Shown here piece after piece: positions 9,147 to 16,917 of a DNA stretch of 64,000 nt (the first letter of the stretch is position 1; every line of letters starts with the position of its first letter). The translations under genes were made by a program, and so were the position numbers. The notes under the pieces were generated by a model. That model saw only the letters and a program-made list of their open reading frames with translations, had not been told where the DNA came from and made no database searches. Origin of the DNA: Clostridia bacterium (GTDB lineage Bacteria; Bacillota; Clostridia; Christensenellales; Borkfalkiaceae); contig CAAGNQ010000045.1 of the NCBI GenBank assembly GCA_900771345.1, positions 62,001 through 126,000 on the forward strand, given 5' to 3'.

Positions 9147-9902
9147 TTACTTTAGTATGATTTGTTTTACGAATGAAACGATATTTCCCGTAGACATCAG
9201 GCCTAAAATCTTTCCTAGTAAACCAAAGTCGGATATAACTGTTGCAATACTAGAAGTTTGAATTATAGCATTAAGCCTTTGAACAAACCCAAGAGGAATT
9301 GCATTTAATAGTAAAATAATCACCTCAAGATAAATGACGCTTGCGATAAAACCAAGCAATAAGCCTAAAATCCTATCAAAATGCTTGATGGGGGAAAGGA
9401 CGTAGAGTTTTTTTATTATCTCTCCAATAATAAAAAGAGAAATTTTGAAAAGCACAAACAGAACGGCAACCGATATTATCATTGAGATATAATATGCAAA
9501 AGTTGGGCAGAGAATCTGTTTTAGTGGAATATCCGGTGGAATATCAACGTCATTCTTAAAAAGCAAAACAACGTATCTTATTATCCCACCAAGCCCCGTA
9601 CCACCTAGCGCTCCGTCAGACGCTGATTTTAGCGTCATATTCATCATTTCTGCGCCAAGTAGTTTATTGAGAAAGCCCTCGACGCTTAAGGAAATATCCG
9701 TAACAAAACTATACTGATTTTCAAGAAAACTCGTTACGGATGGGCAAATAAGCATTGCCAAAATTAAACTTATTATCGATCCAAAAAGAGATATAAAGGT
9801 CTTGGCAAAACCCTTAACAACCCCTCTAATTGAAAAGCCGAGAATAAACACGATAATTATTAAGTTAACTATAACGCTTCCTGTGTTCGCCTCTCCGTTC
9901 AT
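9147..9902 (-). CDS. CvpA family membrane protein
   Basis: A 251-residue integral membrane protein with about five hydrophobic segments. The N-terminal half carries the CvpA signature: an N-terminal membrane segment followed by GFSIRGVVKGFAKTFISLFG and a second segment. The C-terminal half has a GLLLGFIASVIYLEVIILLL helix. CvpA proteins are linked to colicin V export and envelope stress, but their biochemical role is unclear. The start is supported by gaggt upstream. It stands alone between the parS array and the yyaC-type gene. Confidence 0.82.
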   Translation of the reverse strand: MNGEANTGSVIVNLIIIVFILGFSIRGVVKGFAKTFISLFGSIISLILAMLICPSVTSFLENQYSFVTDISLSVEGFLNKLLGAEMMNMTLKSASDGALGGTGLGGIIRYVVLLFKNDVDIPPDIPLKQILCPTFAYYISMIISVAVLFVLFKISLFIIGEIIKKLYVLSPIKHFDRILGLLLGFIASVIYLEVIILLLNAIPLGFVQRLNAIIQTSSIATVISDFGLLGKILGLMSTGNIVSFVKQIILK

Positions 9903-10036
9903 CCGTTACCTCAAAAACCTAATATATATAAATATTACCACAAAAAAATAATTTTATCAAGAAATTTATCAAATTGAATAAAATTAAGGATTTTGGCAAT
10001 AATCGGAAGGAAATAAACGTTAGGGGCGAAAAACCT

Positions 10037-10633
10037 ATGGAAATTAAAACCTTTTCATTTAACTCATTAAACGATTATTCGTCGGAAGGAATTGCTGATG
10101 CGCTAAAAGATTGTAATTATAATAACAAAAAACCATTGTTTATATGCATTGGTAGTGATTTAGTTCTGGGCGATAGTCTAGGCCCACTAGTAGGCACACT
10201 ACTCAAAAAACGAAATATAAATTCCTACGTTTACGGCACTCTAAATTTTCCGATTACAGCAAAAGAAGTAGAGTATGCCCGAACGTATTTAAAAGAAATG
10301 CACCCTAATTCAGTAAGCATTGCAATCGACGCAGCCGTTGGAAATGAAGATGACGTAGGACTTATTAGAGTAGTGAATAAAGGATTAAAACCCGGGCTTG
10401 CTGTAGAGAAAAATCTCGGCGTTGTTGGAGATATAAGCATAATCGGTGTCGTTGCAAGCAAATCTAACAAAAATTTTAATCTGTTTAATCTTACAAGGCT
10501 AAATCTCATATACAAAATGGCAGAAATTATCACTGAAGGAATAGAAAAATATATCAATCATTTTTCAAAAACAACAGACTATTTCTCTAGCGCCATTCAA
10601 AATAGCAGTGTAAAAATCTCAAAAATAGTATAG
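10037..10633 (+). CDS. yyaC: YyaC-type putative spore protease (DUF1256)
   Basis: A 198-residue protein of the YyaC/DUF1256 family, related to the germination protease GPR fold and found in spore formers. Key segments are FICIGSDLVLGDSLGPLVGT (about residues 37-56), YGTLNFPITAKE and AIDAAVGNEDDVG, then a late GVVGDISIIG. The conserved acidic residues (GSD, GDSLGP, IDAA) are retained. I chose the ATG at 10037 because aggggcg stands 9 bases upstream; a longer in-frame TTG start at 9974 has no site. Divergent from cvpA, with its own terminator. Confidence 0.85.
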   Translation: MEIKTFSFNSLNDYSSEGIADALKDCNYNNKKPLFICIGSDLVLGDSLGPLVGTLLKKRNINSYVYGTLNFPITAKEVEYARTYLKEMHPNSVSIAIDAAVGNEDDVGLIRVVNKGLKPGLAVEKNLGVVGDISIIGVVASKSNKNFNLFNLTRLNLIYKMAEIITEGIEKYINHFSKTTDYFSSAIQNSSVKISKIV

Positions 10634-10650
10634 GATTATAAAATTTTGAT

Positions 10651-10688
10651 ATAACTGTTGAACATCTTGTTCAACAGTTATTTGTTTT
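10651..10688 (+). terminator. Terminator of yyaC
   Basis: Perfect 14-bp arms at 10651-10664 and 10668-10681 with a 3-base loop, followed by ttgttttt. Confidence 0.88.
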
Positions 10689-10706
10689 TGCATTATGCCT
10701 ACTTGT

Positions 10707-10735
10707 TTGACATATTGAAAATTTTTTGATATACT
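10707..10735 (+). promoter_or_regulatory. Sigma-A-type promoter of leader RNA 1
   Basis: A consensus -35 TTGACA (10707-10712), a 17-bp spacer and -10 TATACT (10730-10735). This predicts +1 at about 10742, exactly where the closing stem of the RNA begins. Confidence 0.88.
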
Positions 10736-10741
10736 ATGCAC

Positions 10742-10897
10742 GCTACACAATTGTATATTTGTCTCGCTTATGGGAAAACTCCAGATAAAAGGTGTTTTCT
10801 TTCTTTGCTTATACCATAAGTGGGAAAGCAATTGTGTAGCAACAATGAGAGAAACACTTTTTAGTGCGTCTCTTGTTGGGGCGCACTTTTTATTTTT
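10742..10897 (+). ncRNA. Structured leader RNA 1 with terminator/antiterminator switch (unrecognised class)
   Basis: A predicted 5' leader. A 12-bp closing stem (10742-10753 with 10829-10840) starts at +1. Inside are an asymmetric bubble, a 7-bp helix (10767-10773 with 10814-10820) and an apical helix (10774-10782 with 10791-10799, one mismatch). Downstream, an antiterminator-like helix (10840-10850 with 10869-10878, one bulge) overlaps a terminator helix (10864-10870 with 10880-10886, then T5). The two cannot both form. The ribosome binding site of a small membrane protein gene (cggaggt) follows at 10901. The same layout recurs at 58395-58533 on the minus strand. I do not recognise a known riboswitch core; a 6S-like RNA is the main alternative. 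Confidence 0.72.
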
Positions 10898-10914
10898 TTA
10901 CGGAGGTATCACAA

Positions 10915-11247
10915 ATGAAGAAACAAAAAATTTTTTCGACTATTTTAATTGTCGTTGGGCTAATCCTATTTATTGTTGGTTTGTCCGTTAGCGTTCCTAG
11001 TGAACAATTAACCACGTATAAAATTCTCACCTACGACGGTGAATACAGTTACGTTGAAGAATATGTTGGTGGTGATGCATATAATTACATAATTGCCGCC
11101 TCTCTCGTTGGTGGAAAAATATGTGGCGCTATGACACAAAAAGCAATTTATATTTCAGTAGGTCTTATAATAACTTGTTTTGGGATATTTCTATCAATTA
11201 TCTCAAATAAAAGTCGCTCAGCAAATATCGATAACGAGAATTTGTAA
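10915..11247 (+). CDS. Small two-helix membrane protein of unknown function
   Basis: A 110-residue protein that I do not recognise. A hydrophobic helix lies at about residues 8-28 (FSTILIVVGLILFIVGLSV) and another at about 80-100 (AIYISVGLIITCFGIFLSII), with a polar, Tyr-rich loop between (TYDGEYSYVEEYVGGDAYN). The ATG at 10915 is supported by cggaggt; longer upstream readings run into the leader RNA. It lies just downstream of structured leader RNA 1, so its expression probably depends on read-through of that leader's terminator. A weak inverted repeat follows. Confidence 0.6.
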   Translation: MKKQKIFSTILIVVGLILFIVGLSVSVPSEQLTTYKILTYDGEYSYVEEYVGGDAYNYIIAASLVGGKICGAMTQKAIYISVGLIITCFGIFLSIISNKSRSANIDNENL

Positions 11248-11258
11248 AACAAGATAAA

Positions 11259-11296
11259 AACAAAACCAAAAGATGTGCGCCCGTATAGGTTTTGTT
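11259..11296 (+). terminator. Possible weak terminator after the small membrane protein
   Basis: The arms aacaaaacc (11259-11267) and ggttttgtt (11288-11296) enclose a 20-base loop. No good T-run follows, so it may be only a hairpin. Nothing else is evident in 11300-11394. Confidence 0.4.
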
Positions 11297-11394
11297 GATT
11301 AATGCTTTCTAAAAACATATGCAGAATTTATTAAATACAATTATAATTGTACAAGTATATGATAAGTGTTTTAGCGAGATAAAAAATTAAAATT

Positions 11395-11424
11395 AAAGGC
11401 GTGTGAGAAATTTCACACGCCTTT
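11395..11424. terminator. Terminator downstream of gltX
   Basis: Perfect 12-bp arms at 11395-11406 and 11413-11424 (aaaggcgtgtga with tcacacgccttt) with A/T-rich flanks. It lies just after the minus-strand gltX stop. Confidence 0.8.
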
Positions 11425-11439
11425 AGTTATTTCTTTATT

Positions 11440-12882
11440 TTATTTATTTAGAAGTTCGATTGAGTAGTCGATACGGCGAAGAGTTTCTTCTCTTCCTAAT
11501 AGTTCTGCAATTTCCATTACGCCACCTGCCGTTGACTGTTTGCCTGAAATAGCAACGCGCACGCACCAGAACACAACGCCGTTTTTAACGCCCATCTCAT
11601 TAACTAGTTCCATTAAGCAATCGTGAACGCCGTCAAAAGTAAATTCTTTTAGTTCTGCAATCTTTTTTCTTGCTTTTGGAAGAACGTCTTTTGCAATTTC
11701 AGGATTGGTTTTCATCTTTTTGTGGGTATAAAGTTCAATATCGTACTCGTCAAATTCTTCTAAAAAGTTAATTTTCTCAGGGATTTCACTAAAAATCTCT
11801 ATTCTGGTCTTTAGAAGGTTTGCAATCTTAAGAAGGTCGTACTTGCCATAAACCTTGCTGAGTTTAAGGAATTTATCTGCTTTTTGAACAAACTCTTGGT
11901 CAGTCATGGCCTTAATATACTCACCCGAAAGCCATCTCATTTTTACCTCGTCAAAAATAGCAGGGGATTTATTTATACCCTCAAGCGAGAAATTAGAAAT
12001 GAGTTCTTCGAGGCTCATTTTTTCGTCGTTAGTTTTAGGGCTCCAGCCTAAAAGCGCAATATAGTTAACGATAGCCTCCTTAACGTACCCTTTATTCACA
12101 AAATCTTCGTAACTAGCATCACCATTTCTTTTAGAAAGTTTATGCTGGGCATCCTTCATAATAGGTGGAAGATGGATATAAACCGGTCTTTCCCAGCCGT
12201 ACGCATCATACATAAGGTTATATTTAGGGGTAGAAGATAGGTATTCAGTACCACGAATAACGTGGGTTATGCCCATAAGATGGTCGTCAACCACGTTTGC
12301 GAAATTATAAGTAGGCATTCCGTCGCTTTTAATTAGAATTCCGTCCTCAATATCTTTATAATCAACGCTAATCTCACCGTAAACGAGGTCGGTATAAGTG
12401 CCCGTACCCGATTCTGGAACGTTTTGACGAATAACGTACGGCTCGCCGTTAGCAATTTTTTGAGCAATTTCCTCTTTGGAAAGGTTTAAACAGTGCTTGT
12501 CATAACGCATATTTCCTGCCTCGTCTTTAAGAGTTTCAATTCTCTCAGGCGTGCAGAAACAATAGTATGCACCACCTAATTCCACAAGTTTTTTAGCATA
12601 CTCGGTATAAATATTCTTTCTTTCGCTCTGAACGTACGGACCAAAATCCCCACCAACGTCAGGACCTTCGTCATACATAATTTTAGAATCACGCATTGTA
12701 TCGTAAATAATTTGAACAGAACCGTCAACGTAACGAGCCGTATCGGTGTCTTCAATACGCAAAATAAAATCGCCACCTGCCTTTTTAGCGAATAAAAACC
12801 CGTAAAGTGCCGTACGCAAGCCACCGATATGAAGATATCCTGTTGGACTTGGCGCAAATCTTGTTCTAACTTTACTACTCAT
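11440..12882 (-). CDS. gltX: Glutamate--tRNA ligase
   Basis: A class I aminoacyl-tRNA synthetase that charges tRNA-Glu. At 480 residues it has the standard length. The HIGH-type motif appears as APSPTGYLHIGGLRTALY near the N-terminus, and the KMSKR-type motif as HKLSKRNGD about residue 243. A Cys cluster of the GluRS zinc-binding region is only partly visible (YYCFCTPE). The discriminating GluRS segment RIEDTDTARYVDGS is present. Its start overlaps the radC stop by 8 bases on the same strand, suggesting coupled expression from the radC promoter. Confidence 0.96.
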   Translation of the reverse strand: MSSKVRTRFAPSPTGYLHIGGLRTALYGFLFAKKAGGDFILRIEDTDTARYVDGSVQIIYDTMRDSKIMYDEGPDVGGDFGPYVQSERKNIYTEYAKKLVELGGAYYCFCTPERIETLKDEAGNMRYDKHCLNLSKEEIAQKIANGEPYVIRQNVPESGTGTYTDLVYGEISVDYKDIEDGILIKSDGMPTYNFANVVDDHLMGITHVIRGTEYLSSTPKYNLMYDAYGWERPVYIHLPPIMKDAQHKLSKRNGDASYEDFVNKGYVKEAIVNYIALLGWSPKTNDEKMSLEELISNFSLEGINKSPAIFDEVKMRWLSGEYIKAMTDQEFVQKADKFLKLSKVYGKYDLLKIANLLKTRIEIFSEIPEKINFLEEFDEYDIELYTHKKMKTNPEIAKDVLPKARKKIAELKEFTFDGVHDCLMELVNEMGVKNGVVFWCVRVAISGKQSTAGGVMEIAELLGREETLRRIDYSIELLNK

Positions 12883-13621
12883 TTTCTGTCTCCTTTAACT
12901 TCTCTAAAAGTTTATTAATGTCTGCCTGATTTTTGATATATTCCATTCTTCTCGACTGATGATAACTAAAAGTCTCACCATTGCTAGCATAAATAATATG
13001 GTCTAAAAACACAACGTCGTGAAGTTCGCACAAAAGATTAATTTTCTTTGTGGATAAATCGTCTGCCGCGCTTGGACTAGCAATTTTGCTCGGGTGATTA
13101 TGTGCAATTATTGCATATTTAGGCTTATGCACTGCAATCACCTTTGAAAACTCTGGGATATCGGTTGACACTTCATACTTTTTATCATCACTAAACTCAA
13201 GACTAGCAATCTTAGCGTAGTTTTTATTTAAAAGCATAACCAAAAAGGTTTCATACTCAAGGCACTCGAAAAATTCCTTGATTTCATTCTTGACCTTTTC
13301 AAAAGTGTCAAGCCGTTTTTTAACGTCCTTACTGTTTTGAAGGTTTTTATGAATCTGCCCGACCAAGATTATTAAGTTTGCAATTTTATCCCCAACGCCC
13401 TCAACCGACTTAAGTTCGTCCTTACTCGAATTAAACACTTTATCGAGCGAGCCAAACCTTCTTATAATCCTGTGAGCGAGAGCATTAGTGTCCTTTCGGG
13501 GCAAAGCGTAAAACAGCAAAATTTCTAAAAGTTCGTGGTCCAAAAATGCGTTTGGATTATCAAGAAATTTCCCTATAATTCGCTCTCTATGCCCACTGTG
13601 GACGTTGTCTTTCGTGCTCAT
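12875..13621 (-). CDS. radC: RadC-like JAB-domain protein
   Basis: A 248-residue RadC-family protein. The N-terminal half has a helix-hairpin-helix-like region (ALPRKDTNALAHRIIRRFGSL, then SVEGVGDKIANLI). The C-terminal half is a JAB/MPN domain with the metal motif HNHPS...SAADD (about residues 169-182). The family was named for DNA repair, but that role is disputed. I chose the ATG at 13621; an upstream TTG lies within the promoter. The start is only about 6 bases from the -10, so the transcript should be leaderless. It overlaps gltX. Confidence 0.88.
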   Translation of the reverse strand: MSTKDNVHSGHRERIIGKFLDNPNAFLDHELLEILLFYALPRKDTNALAHRIIRRFGSLDKVFNSSKDELKSVEGVGDKIANLIILVGQIHKNLQNSKDVKKRLDTFEKVKNEIKEFFECLEYETFLVMLLNKNYAKIASLEFSDDKKYEVSTDIPEFSKVIAVHKPKYAIIAHNHPSKIASPSAADDLSTKKINLLCELHDVVFLDHIIYASNGETFSYHQSRRMEYIKNQADINKLLEKLKETENE

Positions 13622-13627
13622 AATAGT

Positions 13628-13655
13628 ATTGTAACACAAAAAAAGGAAAATTCAA
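13628..13655 (-). promoter_or_regulatory. Promoter of radC-gltX giving a leaderless start
   Basis: On the minus strand, a -35 of TTGAAT type (13650-13655), a 16-bp spacer and -10 TACAAT (13628-13633). The ATG begins 6 bases beyond the -10, where +1 is expected. Confidence 0.65.
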
Positions 13656-13737
13656 AATGATTGCATTATATTTGTATAATAGTAGCATTTTATTTTTAGT
13701 TAGTGTATAATGAAAATATATTGCTTTAGGGGTAATT

Positions 13738-15012
13738 ATGAAAGATTTTAATAGTTTTATACAAGATTTATCCACGCTTGTCAGTTTTGAATCGACTGCT
13801 TCCTTGCCGTTAGACGGCAAGCCTTTCGGCGAAGAAGTTTCAAAAGCAATCGAATATTTTTTATCTCTTGCACGCTCTTTCGGATTTAAAACAATAAATC
13901 ATAACGGATATATTGGCGAAGTGATTTTTGGCGAGGGGGAAGAAGTTGGAATTATCGGCCATCTTGACGTTGTTCCAACGGGTATCGGCTGGAATTCTAA
14001 CCCCTTTACTTTAGTAGAAAAAGACGATATTTATTACGCTCGAGGAATCGTTGATGATAAAGCACCTATTCTTCTCTGCCTTTATGCCTTAAAAGAACTA
14101 AAAGAAAGTGGCAAAAAAGTGGAAAGGAAATTTAGGTTGTTCGTTGGTGGAGACGAGGAAACAGGCTGGAGAGATATTAAATATTTTAATAGTATTTCTT
14201 CTTTCCCTGAATACGGATTTTCGCCCGACGGGAACTTCCCCGTAACTTATGCAGAAAAAGGTATTTACGAGGTTGAATTTTCTCTTGGAAAAACCAAAAA
14301 TTTTCACTCTACTAACGGTGGAATTGCATTAAACGCCGTTTGCGACTATGCTTACACTTTTGCGAATGACGATAAAATTGATAGTAAAATTCTAGCCAAA
14401 TACAATCTTAAACTAAACGGCGAAAACAAGATTGAAGGTTTTGGAAAATCAGCGCACGGCTCTGCTCCTCAAGACGGGAAGAATGCCATTAAGCCTCTTT
14501 TAGAGTATATGAACGAAATGGGCGAGAACCTCAAAAATGCGATTGATTGCTTGTTTAACGATATATATGGAATTTTTAATATTCAAAACGAGCAAGGAGG
14601 GGTTACCCTTTCGCCAAACCTAATTTTTGAAAGGGAAGAAGGCTTGTTTATTACCTGCGATTGCCGTGTGCCTTATCCTGAAAGTGAACAAAGCGTTAGA
14701 AAAATTCTTGATAAGTTTAATATTCCATACTCGGTTAAAGAACGCCACCCACCTATGTGTGCTAAAAAGGACGGCTGGTTTGTCAGCGCGCTTATAAAAG
14801 CCTATAATAGCGTGACAGGGGAGAGCGCTAAACCCGAGGCTATGAGTGGAAGCACTTTTGCAAGAGCCTTTAAGTACGGCTGTTCTTTTGGTCCAAAACT
14901 TTGGGATTTAACCGGCAATCTTCACGACGCAAACGAAAATATGCCTAAAAAACAAATTTTAACTTGCTATGAAATTTATAAAAGCGCAATTTTCTCTCTT
15001 GCAAAAATTTAA
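13738..15012 (+). CDS. pepV: M20 family dipeptidase (PepV/Sapep type)
   Basis: A zinc or manganese dipeptidase that cleaves small peptides in the cytoplasm. The 424 residues show the M20 metal-site motifs in order: GHLDVVPTG (about residues 79-87), DDKAP (about 105-109) and GGDEETG (about 138-144, with the catalytic Glu pair). A late GSTFARAF segment follows, where the family places a metal His or its substitute. The long lid insertion between halves is typical of PepV rather than carboxypeptidase G2. The ribosome binding site aggggt precedes the ATG. It is divergent from radC and followed by its own terminator. Confidence 0.88.
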   Translation: MKDFNSFIQDLSTLVSFESTASLPLDGKPFGEEVSKAIEYFLSLARSFGFKTINHNGYIGEVIFGEGEEVGIIGHLDVVPTGIGWNSNPFTLVEKDDIYYARGIVDDKAPILLCLYALKELKESGKKVERKFRLFVGGDEETGWRDIKYFNSISSFPEYGFSPDGNFPVTYAEKGIYEVEFSLGKTKNFHSTNGGIALNAVCDYAYTFANDDKIDSKILAKYNLKLNGENKIEGFGKSAHGSAPQDGKNAIKPLLEYMNEMGENLKNAIDCLFNDIYGIFNIQNEQGGVTLSPNLIFEREEGLFITCDCRVPYPESEQSVRKILDKFNIPYSVKERHPPMCAKKDGWFVSALIKAYNSVTGESAKPEAMSGSTFARAFKYGCSFGPKLWDLTGNLHDANENMPKKQILTCYEIYKSAIFSLAKI

Positions 15013-15029
15013 AAGAAAATACAAAAAAT

Positions 15030-15059
15030 CACCCAACGAGAGTCGTTGGGTGTTTTTTT
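15030..15059. terminator. Bidirectional terminator between pepV and rubrerythrin
   Basis: Perfect 10-bp arms cacccaacga (15030-15039) and tcgttgggtg (15043-15052) with a 3-base loop and T7 after. The A-rich left flank makes it work for the minus-strand rubrerythrin gene too. Confidence 0.9.
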
Positions 15060-15585
15060 AGTTAGGCATAACTGAAAAGAATGCTTGAGGATGAGAACAG
15101 ACCGGGCAAGTTTCGGGTGGAGTTTTGCCCTTGTGGCGATGACCACAGTTGGCGCATTGCCACCAAACTTCTTCGGTAGAAGAGAACATTTGGTCATTCT
15201 TTACCTTTTGAAGCAAACATTTATATTCTTCTTCGTGCTGACGCTCTATTGCTGAAACGCCATCAAAAAGTTCTGCAATATCGTTAAAGCCTTCTTCTCG
15301 CGCCTCTTTGGCAAACTGGGCATATAGAACAGAGCGCTCGTAATTTTCTAAATCCATTGAATCTTTTAAGTTGCCCTCGGTATCGGCAATCTGGTGAAAG
15401 AGTTTAAACCACACTTTTGAATGTGCTCTCTCGTTATTAGCAAAAGTAGTAAAAGTTTGCGCAATTTTTTCAAATCCGTCCTTTTTGGCTTGTTCGGCAT
15501 AGAAAAGGTATTCGTTAGTAGCGCCCGACTCTCTTAAAAAAGCCGTCATAAGATTGTTTTTTGTTTTTGACTGGTCAAAATTCAT
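15058..15585 (-). CDS. rbr: Rubrerythrin
   Basis: A non-haem iron peroxidase that reduces hydrogen peroxide in anaerobes. It has 175 residues. The N-terminal ferritin-like four-helix domain carries two diiron half-sites (YLFYAEQAKKDGFEKIA with NNERAHSK, then EREEGF-type AREEGFNDIAE with ERQHEEEY). The C-terminal rubredoxin domain shows CANCGHRHKG and CPVCSHPQAFF, that is two CxxC pairs for one iron. The ATG follows aaggag. A monocistronic unit beside a bidirectional terminator. It supports an anaerobic lifestyle. Confidence 0.94.
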   Translation of the reverse strand: MNFDQSKTKNNLMTAFLRESGATNEYLFYAEQAKKDGFEKIAQTFTTFANNERAHSKVWFKLFHQIADTEGNLKDSMDLENYERSVLYAQFAKEAREEGFNDIAELFDGVSAIERQHEEEYKCLLQKVKNDQMFSSTEEVWWQCANCGHRHKGKTPPETCPVCSHPQAFFSVMPN

Positions 15586-15666
15586 ATAAATTCTCCTTAA
15601 AACTAATTTTTTAACTAAAGTTTTCCCAAAATAGACAATACTAATACGATAAACTATAAAATTTTG

Positions 15667-15695
15667 TTGTCTATTTTTTATTTTTAGTATATAAT
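15667..15695 (+). promoter_or_regulatory. Promoter of the glutamate-5-kinase-like gene
   Basis: -35 TTGTCT (15667-15672), 17-bp spacer, -10 TATAAT (15690-15695), about 24 bases before the ribosome binding site of the gene at 15725. Confidence 0.75.
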
Positions 15696-15724
15696 ATCCC
15701 TATAAAACTTTAGTAGGTAAAATT

Positions 15725-16549
15725 ATGAATTTCGACATAGAATTAGTTGGAAAAATCGGCTCTATGGCACTTATAAACACAGAGCACAATATGCTTGACT
15801 ATACCCTTATAGCAAGGCTTTCTCAAGAACTACGCCCAGGCTATATTTGGGTAACCTCTGGTGCTGCCGAAACGGGTAGGCTTGATTACATAAAGAGAAA
15901 CGGCAAAGAACTAGAGGGGGACAGCGAGGAAATTAAAACTGACTACGCTGCGCAAGGTCAGGCAATTTTGATGTCTACCTATCGTGAATATATAGACTCA
16001 AAGTATTCACTTCGCCAAGTATTAGTTGAGCACCAGCATTTTAACGACCCGGTTAAGAAAGAGCATTTAAAAGCAATGCTTCTTCGCTCCAAAGAACAAA
16101 ATGCCATTCCTATTATTAATTATAACGACGCCGTTAGCACTGAAGAGAACAGAAAGTTTGAAATCCAGTCGTTAAAGAGTAGTTCAACTAAGGTTGTTGA
16201 GTGCGTGGATAACGACGAAACTGCTTCTCAAATTGCCTGCCTTGTTAAAGCCAAAAGGCTTATTATTTTAACGAGCGCGCAAGGCATTTATAAAGATAGC
16301 CATAATCCTGAAACTCTTATTAAAGAAATCGGTGGAAAGGACGTTTACGAGGTTTTGGCAAATATTGACGAGTGCGAAAACTACTGCAATGGTGCGTCAA
16401 GAAAGGGCGCAAACGGTGCAAAAGCCAAACTTGAATACGTTAAAGAGGCAGTTAAAATAGGAACGGAAGTTATAATAGCGTCGGCAAAATATTCCATTAA
16501 AGACCTATTATCAGAAAAAGCGCCAGCAACAAGAATTAGGGTTAGATAA
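15725..16549 (+). CDS. Amino-acid kinase family protein, glutamate 5-kinase-like
   Basis: A 274-residue protein of the carbamate/aspartate/glutamate kinase fold. The order of motifs fits ProB: VGKIGSMAL near the start, VTSGAAETG (about residues 43-51), a Gln/Gly helix YAAQGQAILMSTYREY, RQVLVEHQHF, IPIINYNDAVSTEE, then VDNDETASQIACLVKA and LTSAQGIYKD. ProB would phosphorylate glutamate in proline synthesis. There is no C-terminal PUA domain and no proA nearby, and several ProB positions are altered (GAAE for GAIA). The specific substrate is therefore uncertain. Confidence 0.7.
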   Translation: MNFDIELVGKIGSMALINTEHNMLDYTLIARLSQELRPGYIWVTSGAAETGRLDYIKRNGKELEGDSEEIKTDYAAQGQAILMSTYREYIDSKYSLRQVLVEHQHFNDPVKKEHLKAMLLRSKEQNAIPIINYNDAVSTEENRKFEIQSLKSSSTKVVECVDNDETASQIACLVKAKRLIILTSAQGIYKDSHNPETLIKEIGGKDVYEVLANIDECENYCNGASRKGANGAKAKLEYVKEAVKIGTEVIIASAKYSIKDLLSEKAPATRIRVR

Positions 16550-16621
16550 TTGCCAAAATCTTCTAGAATTTAACTGAATAATATTTTTATTCCCTCACAT
16601 AATATTATCAAGGGGGATGAC

Positions 16622-16699
16622 ATGAAGAATAAGAAGAAGAACAAAACGAACGGCAAGAGTCAAAATGAAACAAAGAATTGTGACAGAAACTGTAAATAA
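16622..16699 (+). CDS. Tiny Lys/Asn-rich ORF (25 residues)
   Basis: ATG at 16622 with a good upstream site (aaggggga) opens a 25-residue frame that is almost all Lys, Asn, Thr and Gln and ends in two Cys (NCDRNCK). It overlaps the next small ORF in another frame by 35 bases. Small Lys/Asn-rich proteins of this kind are common in spore formers, but I cannot assign a family. It could also be a translated leader for the following ORF. Confidence 0.45.
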   Translation: MKNKKKNKTNGKSQNETKNCDRNCK

Positions 16700-16832
16700 C
16701 TATTTTGCAAAAAGCAAAAAGAAAAAACACAAATCTAAAAGTTCAAGTAATTTTGACCCACAAGGTTCATATACAGGAGTTTGTGCTGACGATATTCAGG
16801 AAAAACCTGTTCAAGATGCCGACGATTTGTAA
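16665..16832 (+). CDS. Small protein with acidic GSYTG...DADDL tail (55 residues)
   Basis: A 55-residue frame. The N-terminal half is basic (about residues 15-28 rich in Lys and Ser), and the C-terminal half is acidic: FDPQGSYTG followed by EKPVQDADDL at the end. From memory, short clostridial proteins with a GSYTG...PVQDADDL ending are recurrent and uncharacterised; I cannot verify this here. The ATG at 16665 lies inside the preceding 25-residue frame and has only a weak binding site, so translation may be coupled to that frame. A terminator follows. Confidence 0.55.
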   Translation: MKQRIVTETVNNYFAKSKKKKHKSKSSSNFDPQGSYTGVCADDIQEKPVQDADDL

Positions 16833-16868
16833 TAAACTTTAAGTTTTAGTGAAGAAGAACCTTTAACT

Positions 16869-16908
16869 AAATAAAGAGAAGAAATTTATTTCCTCTCTTT
16901 ATTTTTTT
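16869..16908 (+). terminator. Terminator after the two small ORFs
   Basis: The 11-bp arms 16869-16879 and 16894-16904 (aaataaagaga with tctctttattt) merge into a T7 run. It lies just upstream of the rnpB promoter. Confidence 0.75.
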
Positions 16909-16917
16909 GCGTTTTTA

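Noticed and set aside
9974..10036. A TTG-started N-terminal extension of the yyaC gene
   Set aside because: No binding site and no family resemblance in the extension; the ATG at 10037 has a good site.
10742..10897. Leader RNA 1 as a T-box or SAM, TPP or cobalamin riboswitch
   Set aside because: None of the conserved sequences that I know for these classes are present, nor the T-box motif, so no known class is assigned.
13049..13057. A perfect DnaA-box sequence tgtggataa
   Set aside because: It is a single copy inside the radC coding sequence, with no cluster around it; not evidence for an origin.
16622..16832. A frameshifted single gene made of the two tiny ORFs
   Set aside because: The first frame ends in its own natural stop and each frame has its own ATG; joining them would need a shift with no slippery sequence seen.
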